Origin: an uncultured Paludibaculum sp.
GTDB taxonomy: Bacteria > Acidobacteriota > Terriglobia > Bryobacterales > Bryobacteraceae
Assembly (NCBI RefSeq): GCF_963665245.1
Contig: NZ_OY762269.1
Span: forward strand, 2,424,501 to 2,488,500
DNA: 64,000 nucleotides
Direction of reading: 5' to 3'
Program-made: the position numbers and the translations under genes
Notes under the pieces: model-generated
Database searches by the model: none
What the model was told of the DNA's origin: nothing
What the model saw: the letters and a program-made list of their open reading frames with translations, nothing else
In this document: piece after piece, positions 46,364 to 55,663 of the stretch
Layout of the letters: the number at the start of each line of letters is the position of its first letter
How positions within the stretch are numbered: the first letter of the stretch is position 1

Positions 46364-48883
46364 ATGAGGGGCGCCCGTATTCTATGGGCCGCCATTGCGG
46401 CGGCTGTTTCCACGTCTGCACAGACGAAGCCCGATTTCTCAAAGGACGTCCAGCCCATCTTTGCCCAGAGATGTGTGATGTGCCATGGCGAAAAAATGGC
46501 CCAGAATGGCGTACGGCTGGACGATGGCGATGCCGCCCTTGCCGGCGGGTATTCCGGCCCTGTGATCGTTGTGGGCAAGAGCGCCGAGTCGAAGCTGTTC
46601 CAGCGCATCTCCAGCACAAAGAAGGGCTTTCAGATGCCGCCCGCCGGTGCGCCACTGACCGAGGCCCAGATCACGACCATTAAGGGTTGGATCGACTCCG
46701 GTGCCGAATGGCCTCGGACGGCCAAAGCCGCCAAGGCCGCGCGCCCCGCCCACTGGGCCTATCAACCCATCCGGCAGCCGGATGCGCCTGATGTTCGCAA
46801 CAAGTCGTGGGCCCGCAATCCAATCGACAAGTTCGTTCTCGCGCGTCTCGAAGCCGAAGGCATTGACCCCTCGCCCGAGGCATCCAAAACCGCCCTGTTG
46901 CGCCGCGTTTCGCTGGATCTCACAGGCCTGCCGCCCACCCCGGACGAGGTGACCGCGTTCCTGGCCGACAATCGCCCCGACGCCTACGAGCGACAGGTGG
47001 ATCGCCTGCTGTTGTCGCCGCACTATGGCGAAGAGCGCGCAAAGCACTGGCTCGACCTGGCCCGTTACGCCGACAGCGACGGTTACGAGAAGGATGTGGT
47101 ACGGCCCTACGCCTGGCGCTGGCGCAATTACGTCATCGACTCCTTCAATAGCGACAAACCGTTCGATCAGTTCACCATCGAGCAGTTGGCTGGTGATCTG
47201 CTGCCGCATCCCAACCAGGAGCAACTGGTGGCCACTGGGTTCCAGCGCAACTCGCTCACCAACCGGGAGGGCGGCGTCGACCGCAAGGAGAATCGGTTCG
47301 ACCAGCTCATCAATCGCGCCAATACCGCCAGCACGGTCTGGCTGGGATTGACGATGGGTTGCGCGCAGTGCCACGACCACAAGTACGACGCCATCAGCCA
47401 GAAGGAGTACTACTCGATGTTCGCCTTCTTCGATAAGGCGGACGAGGTGGACATCCATGCGCCGATGCCCGGTGAGATGGGCTCCTGGATGCGGTCGCGG
47501 CCCGCTTACCTCGAAGAGGTTGCCTCGCTGAAGAAGCTGTACGATGTGGACGAACTCCAGACGGAGTGGGAGAACGCGATGCGGGCGGCCATGGACCATC
47601 CGGGGCAGAATCTGGAATGGGACTTCCAGCTCTCGGCCGTAATCACAATGTTTGACCGCTTCGCCGAGATCCTCAAGACGCCGCCCGAGAAGCGTAGCGA
47701 ACGCGACGCCGACGCCGTCTTCCATTGGTTCATCCGCAATGTCGGCCCAATGGAAGGGCGCGACCGGGACCGCCTGCTGGGCATCAGGGATCTAGGCCGC
47801 CGCATCGCACGGCTTGACGCCCGTCAGCCTCGCTTGACCGAGGCGAATATCATGGCCGAGCTGCCTTCGCCGCCGGCCACCCACTTGGCGATCAAGGGCG
47901 ACTACCGGTCACCGGGCGTGGAAGTGGAGCCGGGTACGTTGGCCGTCCTTCCGCCTCTCCCCGCCGGTGCGCCGCGCAACCGTCTGACGCTGGCCCGCTG
48001 GCTCGTATCGAAAGACAACCCGCTCACCGCCCGGGTCACCGTCAATCGCCTGTGGCAGGACATGTTCGGCCGCGGTCTGGTGAAGACGTCGGAAGACTTC
48101 GGGACCCAGGGCGACAAGCCCTCGCATCCCGCACTGCTCGACTGGTTGGCGGCCGACTTCCGCGAGAACGGCTGGAGCGTCAAACACACGCTGAAGACCA
48201 TTGTGATGTCGGCCACTTACCGGCAGAGCTCGCGCATCCGTCCGGATCTCAAGGACAAGGACCCCGAAAACATTCTGCTGGCCCGGCAGTCCCGCGTGCG
48301 TCTCGAGGCCGAGAATATTCGTGACTCCGCGCTGGCGGCCAGCGGTCTGCTGGACCCCGGCATCGGTGGCCCCAGCGTCCATCCGCCGCAGCCGAAAGGC
48401 GTGGCCGAGCTCGGCTATGCGAACAGTGTGAAGTGGGTGAACGACGAGGGGCCCAGCCGGTATCGCCGGGGCCTGTACATCCACTTCCAGCGCACGACGC
48501 CGTACCCAATGCTGATGAACTTCGACCGGCCGGATTCGAATGTATCGTGCTCCCGGCGCGGCAAGTCGAATTCGCCCCTGCAGGCCCTGAACCTGATGAA
48601 CGACCCCGTTTTCTACGAGGCGGCCCAGGCGCTGGCTCTGCGCGTGAACCACGAAGCCCAGCCTGGCAAGCGCATCGACTATCTTTTCGAGCTCACCCTG
48701 GGCCGCGACCCCTCCATCCGCGAGCGGGAGCGGGTCCAGAAGCTGATTGACCAGCAAGCGACGGCCACGGCGACTGATCAGGCTCAGGCCACGGCTCTGC
48801 TGCCGTTGCAGCCGCAGAACGCCGCGTGGACCACGGCGGCTCGCGCGCTGCTGAATCTCGAAGAGTTCATTACCAGGGAGTAG
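46364..48883 (+). CDS. PSCyt1-DUF1549-DUF1553 secreted cytochrome protein
   Basis: An 839-aa paralogue of the 999-aa protein at 25798 but without the inserted beta-rich module. Order: a signal (LWAAIAAAVSTSAQ), PSCyt1 with CVMCHGEKMAQNGVRLDDG (about 38-55), DUF1549 (LLRRVSLDLTGLPPTPDEVTAF at about 178; CAQCHDHKYDAI at about 335), and DUF1553 (VTVNRLWQDMFGRGLVKTSED at about 560; KSNSPLQALNLMNDPVFYEA at about 735). The DUF1501 gene follows 5 bases after the stop. Confidence 0.88.
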   Translation: MRGARILWAAIAAAVSTSAQTKPDFSKDVQPIFAQRCVMCHGEKMAQNGVRLDDGDAALAGGYSGPVIVVGKSAESKLFQRISSTKKGFQMPPAGAPLTEAQITTIKGWIDSGAEWPRTAKAAKAARPAHWAYQPIRQPDAPDVRNKSWARNPIDKFVLARLEAEGIDPSPEASKTALLRRVSLDLTGLPPTPDEVTAFLADNRPDAYERQVDRLLLSPHYGEERAKHWLDLARYADSDGYEKDVVRPYAWRWRNYVIDSFNSDKPFDQFTIEQLAGDLLPHPNQEQLVATGFQRNSLTNREGGVDRKENRFDQLINRANTASTVWLGLTMGCAQCHDHKYDAISQKEYYSMFAFFDKADEVDIHAPMPGEMGSWMRSRPAYLEEVASLKKLYDVDELQTEWENAMRAAMDHPGQNLEWDFQLSAVITMFDRFAEILKTPPEKRSERDADAVFHWFIRNVGPMEGRDRDRLLGIRDLGRRIARLDARQPRLTEANIMAELPSPPATHLAIKGDYRSPGVEVEPGTLAVLPPLPAGAPRNRLTLARWLVSKDNPLTARVTVNRLWQDMFGRGLVKTSEDFGTQGDKPSHPALLDWLAADFRENGWSVKHTLKTIVMSATYRQSSRIRPDLKDKDPENILLARQSRVRLEAENIRDSALAASGLLDPGIGGPSVHPPQPKGVAELGYANSVKWVNDEGPSRYRRGLYIHFQRTTPYPMLMNFDRPDSNVSCSRRGKSNSPLQALNLMNDPVFYEAAQALALRVNHEAQPGKRIDYLFELTLGRDPSIRERERVQKLIDQQATATATDQAQATALLPLQPQNAAWTTAARALLNLEEFITRE

Positions 48884-48888
48884 CCACC

Positions 48889-50331
48889 ATGATTCGAGAC
48901 GAAAACGATTTTCGAGCTTTACGAGACCGCCGCCGCTTCCTGCGCGAAGTGGGCTGCGGCATCGGCTCGATGGGGTTGGCGAACCTGCTGGCGATGGAGG
49001 GGCTGGCCGCCTCGGGTCCGGCCGACAATCCGCTGGCGCCCAAGCTGCCGCCGCTGCCCGCCAAAGCCAAGAACGTCATTTTCATGTTCATGGAAGGCGC
49101 ACCCAGCCAGATGGATCTGTTCGATCCGAAACCGGGCCTGCAGAAAATCAGCGGACAAACCTTGCCGGAGTCGCTCACGTCGCAGCTCCGCCTGGCCTTC
49201 ATCAAGAAAGATGCCAAGGTTCTGGCAAGCCCGCGCGTTTTCAAACCACACGGCCAGTCCGGTATCGAATTCTCCGACTTTGTCCCCAACATCGCCTCAT
49301 GCGCGGACGACATCTGTCTGGTCCGGTCGATGTACACCGACGCCTTCAATCACCATCCGGGCCAGTTGCTGCTGTTCACGGGCTCCATTCAGATTGGCCG
49401 CCCGACGGTGGGCGCCTGGTCGCTTTACGGGCTTGGCAGCGAGTCGAAGAACCTGCCCGGCTTCGTCGTCCTGACGTCGGGCGTCGGCACCAGCGGCGGA
49501 GCTTCGAACTTCTCCAGTGGGTTTCTGCCTTCTCACTACCAAGGCACGCTGCTGCGCAATTCGGGCGACCCGGTGCTGTATCTGTCGGATCCCGAGGGTG
49601 TCTCCAAAGCCACTCAACGAGCTACCCTCGACGCCATCCGCGACCTCAATCAGGAACACCTCGGCGATACGGGCGATCAGGAGATTGCTTCTCGGATCGC
49701 GAGCTACGAACTTGGCTATCGTATGCAGAGCGCCGCGCCCGAGATGGCCGACCTCTCGCAAGAGCCCGCGCACATCCGGGAAATGTATGGGATCGACGAT
49801 CCCAAGACCAAGCAGTTCGGCACCAACTGCCTGATGGCCCGCCGTCTGGTGGAGCGCGGGGTTCGTTTCGTGCTGATGATGCACGCCTCCTGGGATCAGC
49901 ACACCTACCTGAACCGCGACCTCAAAAAGAACTGCGACATCGCCGACAAGCCAACCGCCGCCCTCATCAAGGACCTGAAACAGCGCGGTTTGCTCGATTC
50001 CACGCTAGTTGTGTGGGGCGGGGAATTCGGCCGCACGCCCATGGTTGAGATCCGCAATACCCAGGACCCGGAGAACGCCGGCCGCGACCACCATCCGCTG
50101 GCCTACTCGATGTTCCTGGCCGGAGGTGGCATCAAGGGTGGGCAGGTGGTCGGCAAGACCGACGATATTGGCTTCAACATCGTGGAGGACAAGGTCCACG
50201 TCCACGACTTGCAGGCGACCATCCTCAACCGCCTGGGCTTCGACCACACCAAGCTGACTTACCGCCACATGGGGCGCGACTTCCGGTTGACGGATGTGGC
50301 GGGGCAGGTTGTAAACAAAATGCTGGCGTAG
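48889..50331 (+). CDS. DUF1501 (sulfatase-like fold) protein, second copy
   Basis: A 480-aa protein from ATG 48889, just after the preceding stop with GGGAGTAGCC between as ribosome-binding site. Tat-like leader (RDRRRFLREVGCGIGSMGL). Motifs parallel the copy at 28807: VIFMFMEGAPSQMDLFDPKP, AFNHHPGQLLLFTG, VERGVRFVLMMHASWDQHTY, TLVVWGGEFGRTPMVE, GRDHHPLAYSMFLAGGG. The predicted metal ligands are conserved in both copies, so both should be functional. Confidence 0.88.
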   Translation: MIRDENDFRALRDRRRFLREVGCGIGSMGLANLLAMEGLAASGPADNPLAPKLPPLPAKAKNVIFMFMEGAPSQMDLFDPKPGLQKISGQTLPESLTSQLRLAFIKKDAKVLASPRVFKPHGQSGIEFSDFVPNIASCADDICLVRSMYTDAFNHHPGQLLLFTGSIQIGRPTVGAWSLYGLGSESKNLPGFVVLTSGVGTSGGASNFSSGFLPSHYQGTLLRNSGDPVLYLSDPEGVSKATQRATLDAIRDLNQEHLGDTGDQEIASRIASYELGYRMQSAAPEMADLSQEPAHIREMYGIDDPKTKQFGTNCLMARRLVERGVRFVLMMHASWDQHTYLNRDLKKNCDIADKPTAALIKDLKQRGLLDSTLVVWGGEFGRTPMVEIRNTQDPENAGRDHHPLAYSMFLAGGGIKGGQVVGKTDDIGFNIVEDKVHVHDLQATILNRLGFDHTKLTYRHMGRDFRLTDVAGQVVNKMLA

Positions 50332-50432
50332 CGGCCCCGGGGTCGCTGTTGTAACTAAATTTCGCGGCGCCCCTGATCTCTTTCCCAATTGAAACGCGCA
50401 TATTCTAGTGAGCGTCGAGAGGGAGTAGGGAT

Positions 50433-50534
50433 ATGAGCACCATGAAAGAGATGATTCGGGACCTCGTCATTGTCTCGGCCGTCGGCGGTTTGCTGAGCGG
50501 TTGGGTCATCGCCAAGGTTCTGGGGCTAGGTTAG
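50433..50534 (+). CDS. 33-aa single-pass membrane protein
   Basis: MSTMKEMIRD is followed by a hydrophobic helix (LVIVSAVGGLLSGWVIAKVL) and LG. AGAGGGAGTAGGG lies just upstream, a strong Shine-Dalgarno. Its stop overlaps that of the convergent gene by 4 bases. The family is unknown; similar tiny tail-type proteins often regulate membrane complexes. Confidence 0.55.
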   Translation: MSTMKEMIRDLVIVSAVGGLLSGWVIAKVLGLG

Positions 50535-50983
50535 CGGGCTTCGCAGCGCGCGCGCTGCATGGGGAAGTCCACGGCTTGTTCCTTGCCGTTCCTGGATCCT
50601 TCAATCCGGGCGAACAGGCCATCGGCGGTCCGGCGGTAGAGGATCCGCTGTGGGAAATCGTGGGTGACGTTCTCGAACACCACCTCATCCGCGGATTGTT
50701 TGATCAGTGTGAATGCCACCGGGGTCTGGGCAGAGCCGATGCGTGGCGTGTAGGTGACGGCGCCCGCTTTGGTTTCGATCCGCATGAACTCGTGGAACAC
50801 GGTTTGTCCCTGCTTCACGGTTCTGGAAAGACCCAGCATCATGCCGCCCACAGGCAGACTCCACTGTTCGTCGACACGCACGGGGCCGCTCTGGGCGGTC
50901 CAGCAGCCGGCCATCCAGTCGAGTTGATTGGCGTCGCCGGCGTAGAGCAGGGCGGGCGTTAACAGCAGCAGGAACATTCGCAT
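50531..50983 (-). CDS. Exported DUF6265-type protein
   Basis: A 150-aa protein from ATG 50983, giving a signal peptide (MRMFLLLLTPALLYAG). The mature part begins with QLDWMAGCWTAQSGPVRVDEQW, then GGMMLGLSRTVKQG, FHEFMRIETKAGAVTYTPRIG and FENVTHDFPQRILYRR. The pattern matches the small lipocalin-like DUF6265 family. Function unknown. A longer start at 51034 would place 17 polar residues before the signal and is less likely. Confidence 0.75.
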   Translation of the reverse strand: MRMFLLLLTPALLYAGDANQLDWMAGCWTAQSGPVRVDEQWSLPVGGMMLGLSRTVKQGQTVFHEFMRIETKAGAVTYTPRIGSAQTPVAFTLIKQSADEVVFENVTHDFPQRILYRRTADGLFARIEGSRNGKEQAVDFPMQRARCEAR

Positions 50984-51038
50984 AAGCAGTAGTCTACAGC
51001 CCCACTCAACGGACGAATTGTAGGAATGCGACATTCGT

Positions 51039-51824
51039 CTACCGTTCTGGCCGAGCCAGATGTTCTCCCATACCGGGGAGGCTCTCTACCAGGCGGGCCG
51101 GCGGCGCGCCCGCCAGCGTCAGGTAATCACTGTTCATGTGAGCCTGATCGAAGTAACCGGCTTCGACGGCGACGCGCGCCCAGTTCCACCCCGGATGCTG
51201 CCGCCGCAACTGCAGGCTGCGCTGCATCCGGCGGATCCGGGACCAACGCTTGGGTGTAAGGCCCACATGTTCCTGGAACAGCCGCTCCAGTTGCCTACGG
51301 CTGCAACCTGCGTGTGCTGCGATCTCCTCAATGCGTTGTTGCGGCTGACGGAGGGCCGCTTCCACGGCTGCGGACATCCTGCCACGCAGCCTTTGACCCA
51401 GAAAGGCATCCGCCACCCGCACCCGTTCTTCCGTGGAGCGCGCGTTGCCGAGTTGCTCGCCCAGCGTGCGGCCCCACACGTCATCCAGTGCCAGGATCAG
51501 TCCCATGCTTTCGGCCTGGTGCCATCCCGTCAGCATCCAGGCGCCCTGTGGGCGAAATCGAATTCCGAAGGCCGAGAGCCGGTGGGCGGGCTGCAACAGG
51601 ACGCTGGCCTGCATCTGTCCGATCCACAGTCCACGCGCCTGCCGGGCCAGCCGGCTGTCGTCCAGGATCCGCGCCGGAGGCTCACCCAGATGGAAAACGA
51701 CTTCCCCGTGACCGTCGGGCAGCACCGGTTGCGCGGGCCCGGCTCCGAGCCCATCCAGCGTCCAGTAGCAATCCACGGCGGAGGCCAGGACCGGGGACGG
51801 CTGGTGCTCCTCATAGCGCATCAA
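51039..51824 (-). CDS. AraC-family transcription regulator
   Basis: A 261-aa protein. The N-terminal 150 residues form a DUF6597-like domain (YEEHQPSPVLASAVDCYWTLDG, PDGHGEVVFHLG). The C-terminal double HTH (about 160-245) reads EIAAHAGCSRRQLERLFQEHVGLTPKRWSRIRRMQRSL, then WARVAVEAGYFDQAHMNSDYLTLAGAPPARL. The family usually activates a nearby operon. The target here is not evident; the closest candidates are the flanking genes on the same strand. Confidence 0.88.
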   Translation of the reverse strand: MMRYEEHQPSPVLASAVDCYWTLDGLGAGPAQPVLPDGHGEVVFHLGEPPARILDDSRLARQARGLWIGQMQASVLLQPAHRLSAFGIRFRPQGAWMLTGWHQAESMGLILALDDVWGRTLGEQLGNARSTEERVRVADAFLGQRLRGRMSAAVEAALRQPQQRIEEIAAHAGCSRRQLERLFQEHVGLTPKRWSRIRRMQRSLQLRRQHPGWNWARVAVEAGYFDQAHMNSDYLTLAGAPPARLVESLPGMGEHLARPER

Positions 51825-51848
51825 CTGAATCTTAACTGGAAAACTGCG

Positions 51849-52646
51849 TCAATTTGCAGTAAACAACTCGTCGTCGAGGGCCGCCAGGATCGACTGCGCA
51901 TCGGTGTCGGCCGCCGTGAGCAGAGTGTAGGTGACGTTGCCCACCTGCACCACGCCTGACGGGCCGAACTGCAAGGTCCCTCGGCCGGGCGTCGAGCGCG
52001 TAATGCCGATGAGGCCGTCGATCAGTACTGGCCGGTCGACAGGTGCGGTGACGGCATAGTGACCCGGATCGCTCAGTTCGCAGTGCGTCGCACGGTAATG
52101 TTCGATGATTCTGGCCGCCAGCGCCAGATCGCCTCGCGCCTGCCCGTGGAACTGAACGGCCTGGGTCATCAGTGACTCGCGCAGATCCTCACGCGTGCGG
52201 GGCTGGCCCAACTGACCATGGTTTGCTGAGAAGATGAGGTCGCGGGTGGCGAGATAGGGCTTGATGTCCAGCACCGGGGTGCCTTCCATGAAGTCGAGCC
52301 GGTCGAGCAGGATTGTCAGACCATCGATGGAAATCACACGCGCGGCTGTCAGACCGATGGGGTTCGGACGCGCGGGTGAGCGCACGGCAAACACTCCGTG
52401 CAATCCACTGGGGCTGCGATCGACGACGCCACGCGGAATCACCTGCAGTACATTGCGTTCGTCCCGGCCCTGGCCCAGCCAGCCGAAAATCCAGAGATGG
52501 GAGTGCTTCTCGATCTTCAGCAGAGCGTCCGCGTATTCGGGCAGGATCTCGACAGCGGCCGTGGCACCCCATGTGGGCATGGCTTTCCGGTCAGAGATCT
52601 CCGACCGGACATAGCCCACTGGGCGGATGGCGAACTCAACACTCAC
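51849..52646 (-). CDS. TrmO-type tRNA methyltransferase fused to an FmdE-like domain
   Basis: A 265-aa protein. The N-terminal 145 residues are TsaA/TrmO: IRPVGYVRSEISDR, HSHLWIFGWLG, GVFAVRSPARPNPIGLTAARV and VLDIKPYLATRD, the fold that N6-methylates t6A37 of tRNA-Thr with S-adenosylmethionine. The remaining 120 residues resemble an FmdE domain: FHGQARGDLALAARIIEHY, VLIDGLIGITRSTPGRGTLQF. The usual Cys residues of FmdE (HGHxCPG, TGCTxGKGN) are replaced (ARG, GIT), so metal binding there is doubtful. Its start lies 2 bases beyond the BON gene stop. Confidence 0.75.
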   Translation of the reverse strand: MSVEFAIRPVGYVRSEISDRKAMPTWGATAAVEILPEYADALLKIEKHSHLWIFGWLGQGRDERNVLQVIPRGVVDRSPSGLHGVFAVRSPARPNPIGLTAARVISIDGLTILLDRLDFMEGTPVLDIKPYLATRDLIFSANHGQLGQPRTREDLRESLMTQAVQFHGQARGDLALAARIIEHYRATHCELSDPGHYAVTAPVDRPVLIDGLIGITRSTPGRGTLQFGPSGVVQVGNVTYTLLTAADTDAQSILAALDDELFTAN

Positions 52647-52647
52647 G

Positions 52648-52941
52648 CTAGGCCCCGCGCGGCTTGATCACGAGCTGATTCACAACACCTTTGACGCCCT
52701 TCACCTTCTTGGTGATGCGTTCGGCTTTGGACTTCAGCTTGTCGTTTTCGACTGAGCCTTTGATGGTGACCGTGCCGTCCTTCACTTCCACTTCCAGGGT
52801 GCCTCCCTTGACGTCCGGGTCGTTCGCCAGCTTGCGGCGCACCTGATCGTAGATCATGTCGTCGCTTGCTTTGTCGTCGGCAAAGACGGCGACGGTCTGA
52901 AAAAGGAAGAAAAAGGCGAGAAACAGGGATAGGATTCGCAT
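52648..52941 (-). CDS. Periplasmic BON-domain protein
   Basis: A 97-aa protein with a signal peptide (ILSLFLAFFFLFQTVAVFA). One BON domain (about 28-95) shows DDMIYDQVRRKLANDPDVKGGTLEVEV, then DGTVTIKGSVEN and GVKGVVNQLVI. BON proteins bind phospholipid membranes or act in stress (OsmY-like). It is encoded 4 bases after era and translationally coupled to the TrmO-fusion gene. Confidence 0.87.
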   Translation of the reverse strand: MRILSLFLAFFFLFQTVAVFADDKASDDMIYDQVRRKLANDPDVKGGTLEVEVKDGTVTIKGSVENDKLKSKAERITKKVKGVKGVVNQLVIKPRGA

Positions 52942-52945
52942 GTCG

Positions 52946-53914
52946 CTACTCCCCTACATTATCCTCTGATTCAGGCGCCCCGGCGGCCTCTCCTCCGATC
53001 ATTGCGCGCCAGTCGAGCTCTTTCAGAAACGTCTCGTTTTCCCGCCACTTCGGGCTCACCTTCACAAACAACGAGAGGAACACCTTGCGCTCGAGTAGTT
53101 TCTCGATCTCCAGCCTGGCTTCGGTTCCGATCTCCTTCATCAGCGCACCACGCGCGCCCAGGATGATGGCCTTCTGTCCGGGACGCTCCACGTGAATGGT
53201 GGCCGAGATGCGGGTCAACCGGCCCTCTTCCTTCCACTCGTCAACCACCACGGCCACCGAGTGAGGCACCTCCTGCCGTGTGGTCAGTAGGATCTTCTCC
53301 CGCACGATCTCGGCGGCCATGAAGCGCTCCGGTTGATCCGTGATGTAGTCTTCCGGATAGTAGGCCGGGCCGCTGGGCATCTGCTCCAGAATCGCTTTCT
53401 TCAGGGCCTCCAGACCCTCGCCCGTCTCGGCCGAGATGGGGAAGTACTCGGTGAACTCGCGCCACTTGCTGTACTGCTCGATTACCGGCAGCAGGTCGTT
53501 CTTCTTCTCGATGAGGTCGATCTTGTTGAAGACCGCGAAGACCTTCGTTGCCGTGTCCTTGATCAACTCCAGCGACTTCTCGTCCTCGGCGCCCGGATGC
53601 CGCGTGCTGTCGATGAGATATAGCAGCAGGTCGCGTTCCTCCAGCGCCTCGCTGATCGACTGCATCATGCGGCGGTTGAAGACCGTATCGGCATCGTGAA
53701 TGCCTGGCGTGTCGACGAAGACGATCTGCGCCTCGGGCAGCGTGAGAACGCCCTGGACCGTCGTCCGCGTGGTCTGCGGCTTGTCCGCGACAATCGAAAG
53801 TTTCGTGCCCAGCAGGGCATTCAGCAGCGTCGACTTGCCAGCGTTGGGCCGGCCCAGGATCGACACAAAGCCCGAGCGGTGTTTGGGTTTGCTCTTACTT
53901 CTGTTCTTGCTCAT
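52946..53914 (-). CDS. era: GTPase Era
   Basis: A 322-aa protein from ATG 53914 (MSKNRSKSKPKHRSGFVSIL). G1 GRPNAGKST (about 21), G2 TTRTTVQG, G3 DTPGIHD (about 67), G4 NKID (about 128), G5 SAETGEG (about 160). The C-terminal KH domain has VERPGQKAIILGARGALMKEIG (about 245-270). Era chaperones 16S rRNA maturation and 30S assembly. It belongs to the conserved phoH-ybeY-corC-era order here. The frame continues upstream but that part overlaps the corC-like gene. Confidence 0.95.
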   Translation of the reverse strand: MSKNRSKSKPKHRSGFVSILGRPNAGKSTLLNALLGTKLSIVADKPQTTRTTVQGVLTLPEAQIVFVDTPGIHDADTVFNRRMMQSISEALEERDLLLYLIDSTRHPGAEDEKSLELIKDTATKVFAVFNKIDLIEKKNDLLPVIEQYSKWREFTEYFPISAETGEGLEALKKAILEQMPSGPAYYPEDYITDQPERFMAAEIVREKILLTTRQEVPHSVAVVVDEWKEEGRLTRISATIHVERPGQKAIILGARGALMKEIGTEARLEIEKLLERKVFLSLFVKVSPKWRENETFLKELDWRAMIGGEAAGAPESEDNVGE

Positions 53915-53945
53915 GCAGTCTCTGCCTCCACTCCAGGAGGCTGTG

Positions 53946-55208
53946 TTATGCGGTTTCCACTTCCGGGTCGGCCGCCGGTTCACTGGCGCGGATCCTGACA
54001 CGATCGACGCGAAAGTCGTCGGCAGCCAGAATCTCAAAGATCAAGCCGTCCTGTTCCACTATAGTGCCCACGGATGGCACCGCTCCGTACCACTCGCTGG
54101 CCAGCCCGCCAACCGTGGTCGACTGGATGTCCTCGCCCGGGCGGTAGCCGAAGTACTCGTGTAGGTGGTCGACGTCAAACGAACCGGAAACCGTGATGGA
54201 CCCGTCGGTTCCCTTTTCGACATCGTGCTGCGGTTCGTGTTCATCACGAATCTCGCCAAAGACCTCTTCCACCAGGTCTTCCATGGTGGCCAGTCCGGCC
54301 ACGCGCCCATACTCGTCCACGACGTAGACGATGTGAATACCGCGCTCCTGCATCTCGCGCAGCAGTTTGGGCACTGGTTTCATCTCGGGCACGGGCAGGA
54401 TGGGCCGTGCCAACTCCCGCAGCGTCCTGGTTTTGCGCTGTTCGTCGTCCAGCTCATACAGATCGCGCGCGTGGATGAACCCGACCATGTGATCGATGTC
54501 GCCCTCGTACACCGGAATCCGGGAGAACTGCTGTTCCTTCAGGAGCTTCCGTAGTGCCGTCAAGGTCTCACCCACGTCGATACCTACAATCTCGCGCCGC
54601 GGGGTCATCACCTCCCGCACCTTTTTGTCGCCAAAGGCCACGACATTCTGGATCAGCCGCGAGTCTTCCTTCTCGATGATGCCTTCTTCCTCGCCGGCAG
54701 TGATCAGGGCTTCAATCTCTTCGGACGGATCCTGCTTGTCCTCATGCGAGTCGGACTCGGCCAGCTCAAACAGCGACTGCAGGAAGCCCAGAAAGGCCGT
54801 AAGGGGCTTGAACAGCAAAGCCAGGAAGTGCAGCAGCGGCACCAAAGGCAGTGCCCAATGACCCGACGAACGACGGTACAAAGCCTGCGGGATCAGGTAG
54901 CTGGCTACCATCATCACCAGCCAGCCGAGAATGAAGCCCTCCAGTAACCCCTTCCAGCCCTCGCCGCGCGTGGCGGCCGCCGCCACGAATACCGATCCGG
55001 AGAGTACGAGGAGGCTGTGCTTGATCAGCGAAAAGACGAACGCGCCCTGTTCCGTCTCGTAGCCCAGCTTGTCCTGCAACGTCTCCTTGAAATAACCCAG
55101 CGACTCGAACTCGCGTGTACGCAGGCGCAACGACTCCAGGTAGAGAACCTGCACAAAGCTCACCAGGCAAAGCAAGCAAGACAGGATGAACGCCACCAGG
55201 AAAATCAC
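53946..55208 (-). CDS. CNNM/CorC-type hemolysin-family protein with CBS domains
   Basis: A 420-aa protein. Order: a DUF21-like membrane domain with about four helices (1-135), a cytoplasmic CBS pair (about 195-320: VREVMTPRREIVGIDVGETL, FSRIPVYEGDIDHMVGFIHA, GIHIVYVVDEYGRVAGLATMEDLVEEVFGEI), and a C-terminal CorC_HlyC domain (about 335-410). The family exports Mg/Co in some bacteria. Overlap with ybeY by ATGA-type junction at 55205-55208 shows one operon. Confidence 0.9.
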   Translation of the reverse strand: MIFLVAFILSCLLCLVSFVQVLYLESLRLRTREFESLGYFKETLQDKLGYETEQGAFVFSLIKHSLLVLSGSVFVAAAATRGEGWKGLLEGFILGWLVMMVASYLIPQALYRRSSGHWALPLVPLLHFLALLFKPLTAFLGFLQSLFELAESDSHEDKQDPSEEIEALITAGEEEGIIEKEDSRLIQNVVAFGDKKVREVMTPRREIVGIDVGETLTALRKLLKEQQFSRIPVYEGDIDHMVGFIHARDLYELDDEQRKTRTLRELARPILPVPEMKPVPKLLREMQERGIHIVYVVDEYGRVAGLATMEDLVEEVFGEIRDEHEPQHDVEKGTDGSITVSGSFDVDHLHEYFGYRPGEDIQSTTVGGLASEWYGAVPSVGTIVEQDGLIFEILAADDFRVDRVRIRASEPAADPEVETA

Positions 55209-55663
55209 GGCTTTGTACCCCGGCTGCCCGCGCGCTCAATCAGGCCTGTTGGCAATTCGAAGTGCCGGCGCCATTTCGCCTCCAGCCTGCGCATCTGCCC
55301 GCGATCGGTCTCGTGGTCGTGGCCCAGTAGGTGGAGCAGGCCGTGCAGCAGCAGAATCTGGATCTCTGTTGGCGTGCTGTGCCCGTTCTCGGCCGCCTGT
55401 GCCTGCGCCCTTTCGGTCGAGATGGCGATGTCGCCCAGCGGTCCAACCGGACTGCCCGAGGGGAAGGAAAGGACGTCGGTGGCGTAGTCGCTGGCGCGGA
55501 ACTCGCGGTTCAACCGCCGCAGTTCCTCATCGCCCGTGATCAATGCACAATACGAACGCCCGGGCGCCACTTCGTCCAGCAGCACTCGCGCAAACTTCTG
55601 CAGTTCACGGCGCTCAAGTCCGCGTGCCCGCGTCTCGAAGATCAGTAAAGGGTCTGGGCTCAT
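55205..55663 (-). CDS. ybeY: Endoribonuclease YbeY
   Basis: A 152-aa protein. The signature zinc site is LLLHGLLHLLGHDHETD (about 104-120), the H-x3-H-x5-H motif. ELRRLNREFRASDYATDVLSFP precedes it (about 47-68). YbeY matures 16S rRNA 3' ends and functions in ribosome quality control. It overlaps phoH (55660-55663) and the corC-like gene. Confidence 0.95.
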   Translation of the reverse strand: MSPDPLLIFETRARGLERRELQKFARVLLDEVAPGRSYCALITGDEELRRLNREFRASDYATDVLSFPSGSPVGPLGDIAISTERAQAQAAENGHSTPTEIQILLLHGLLHLLGHDHETDRGQMRRLEAKWRRHFELPTGLIERAGSRGTKP

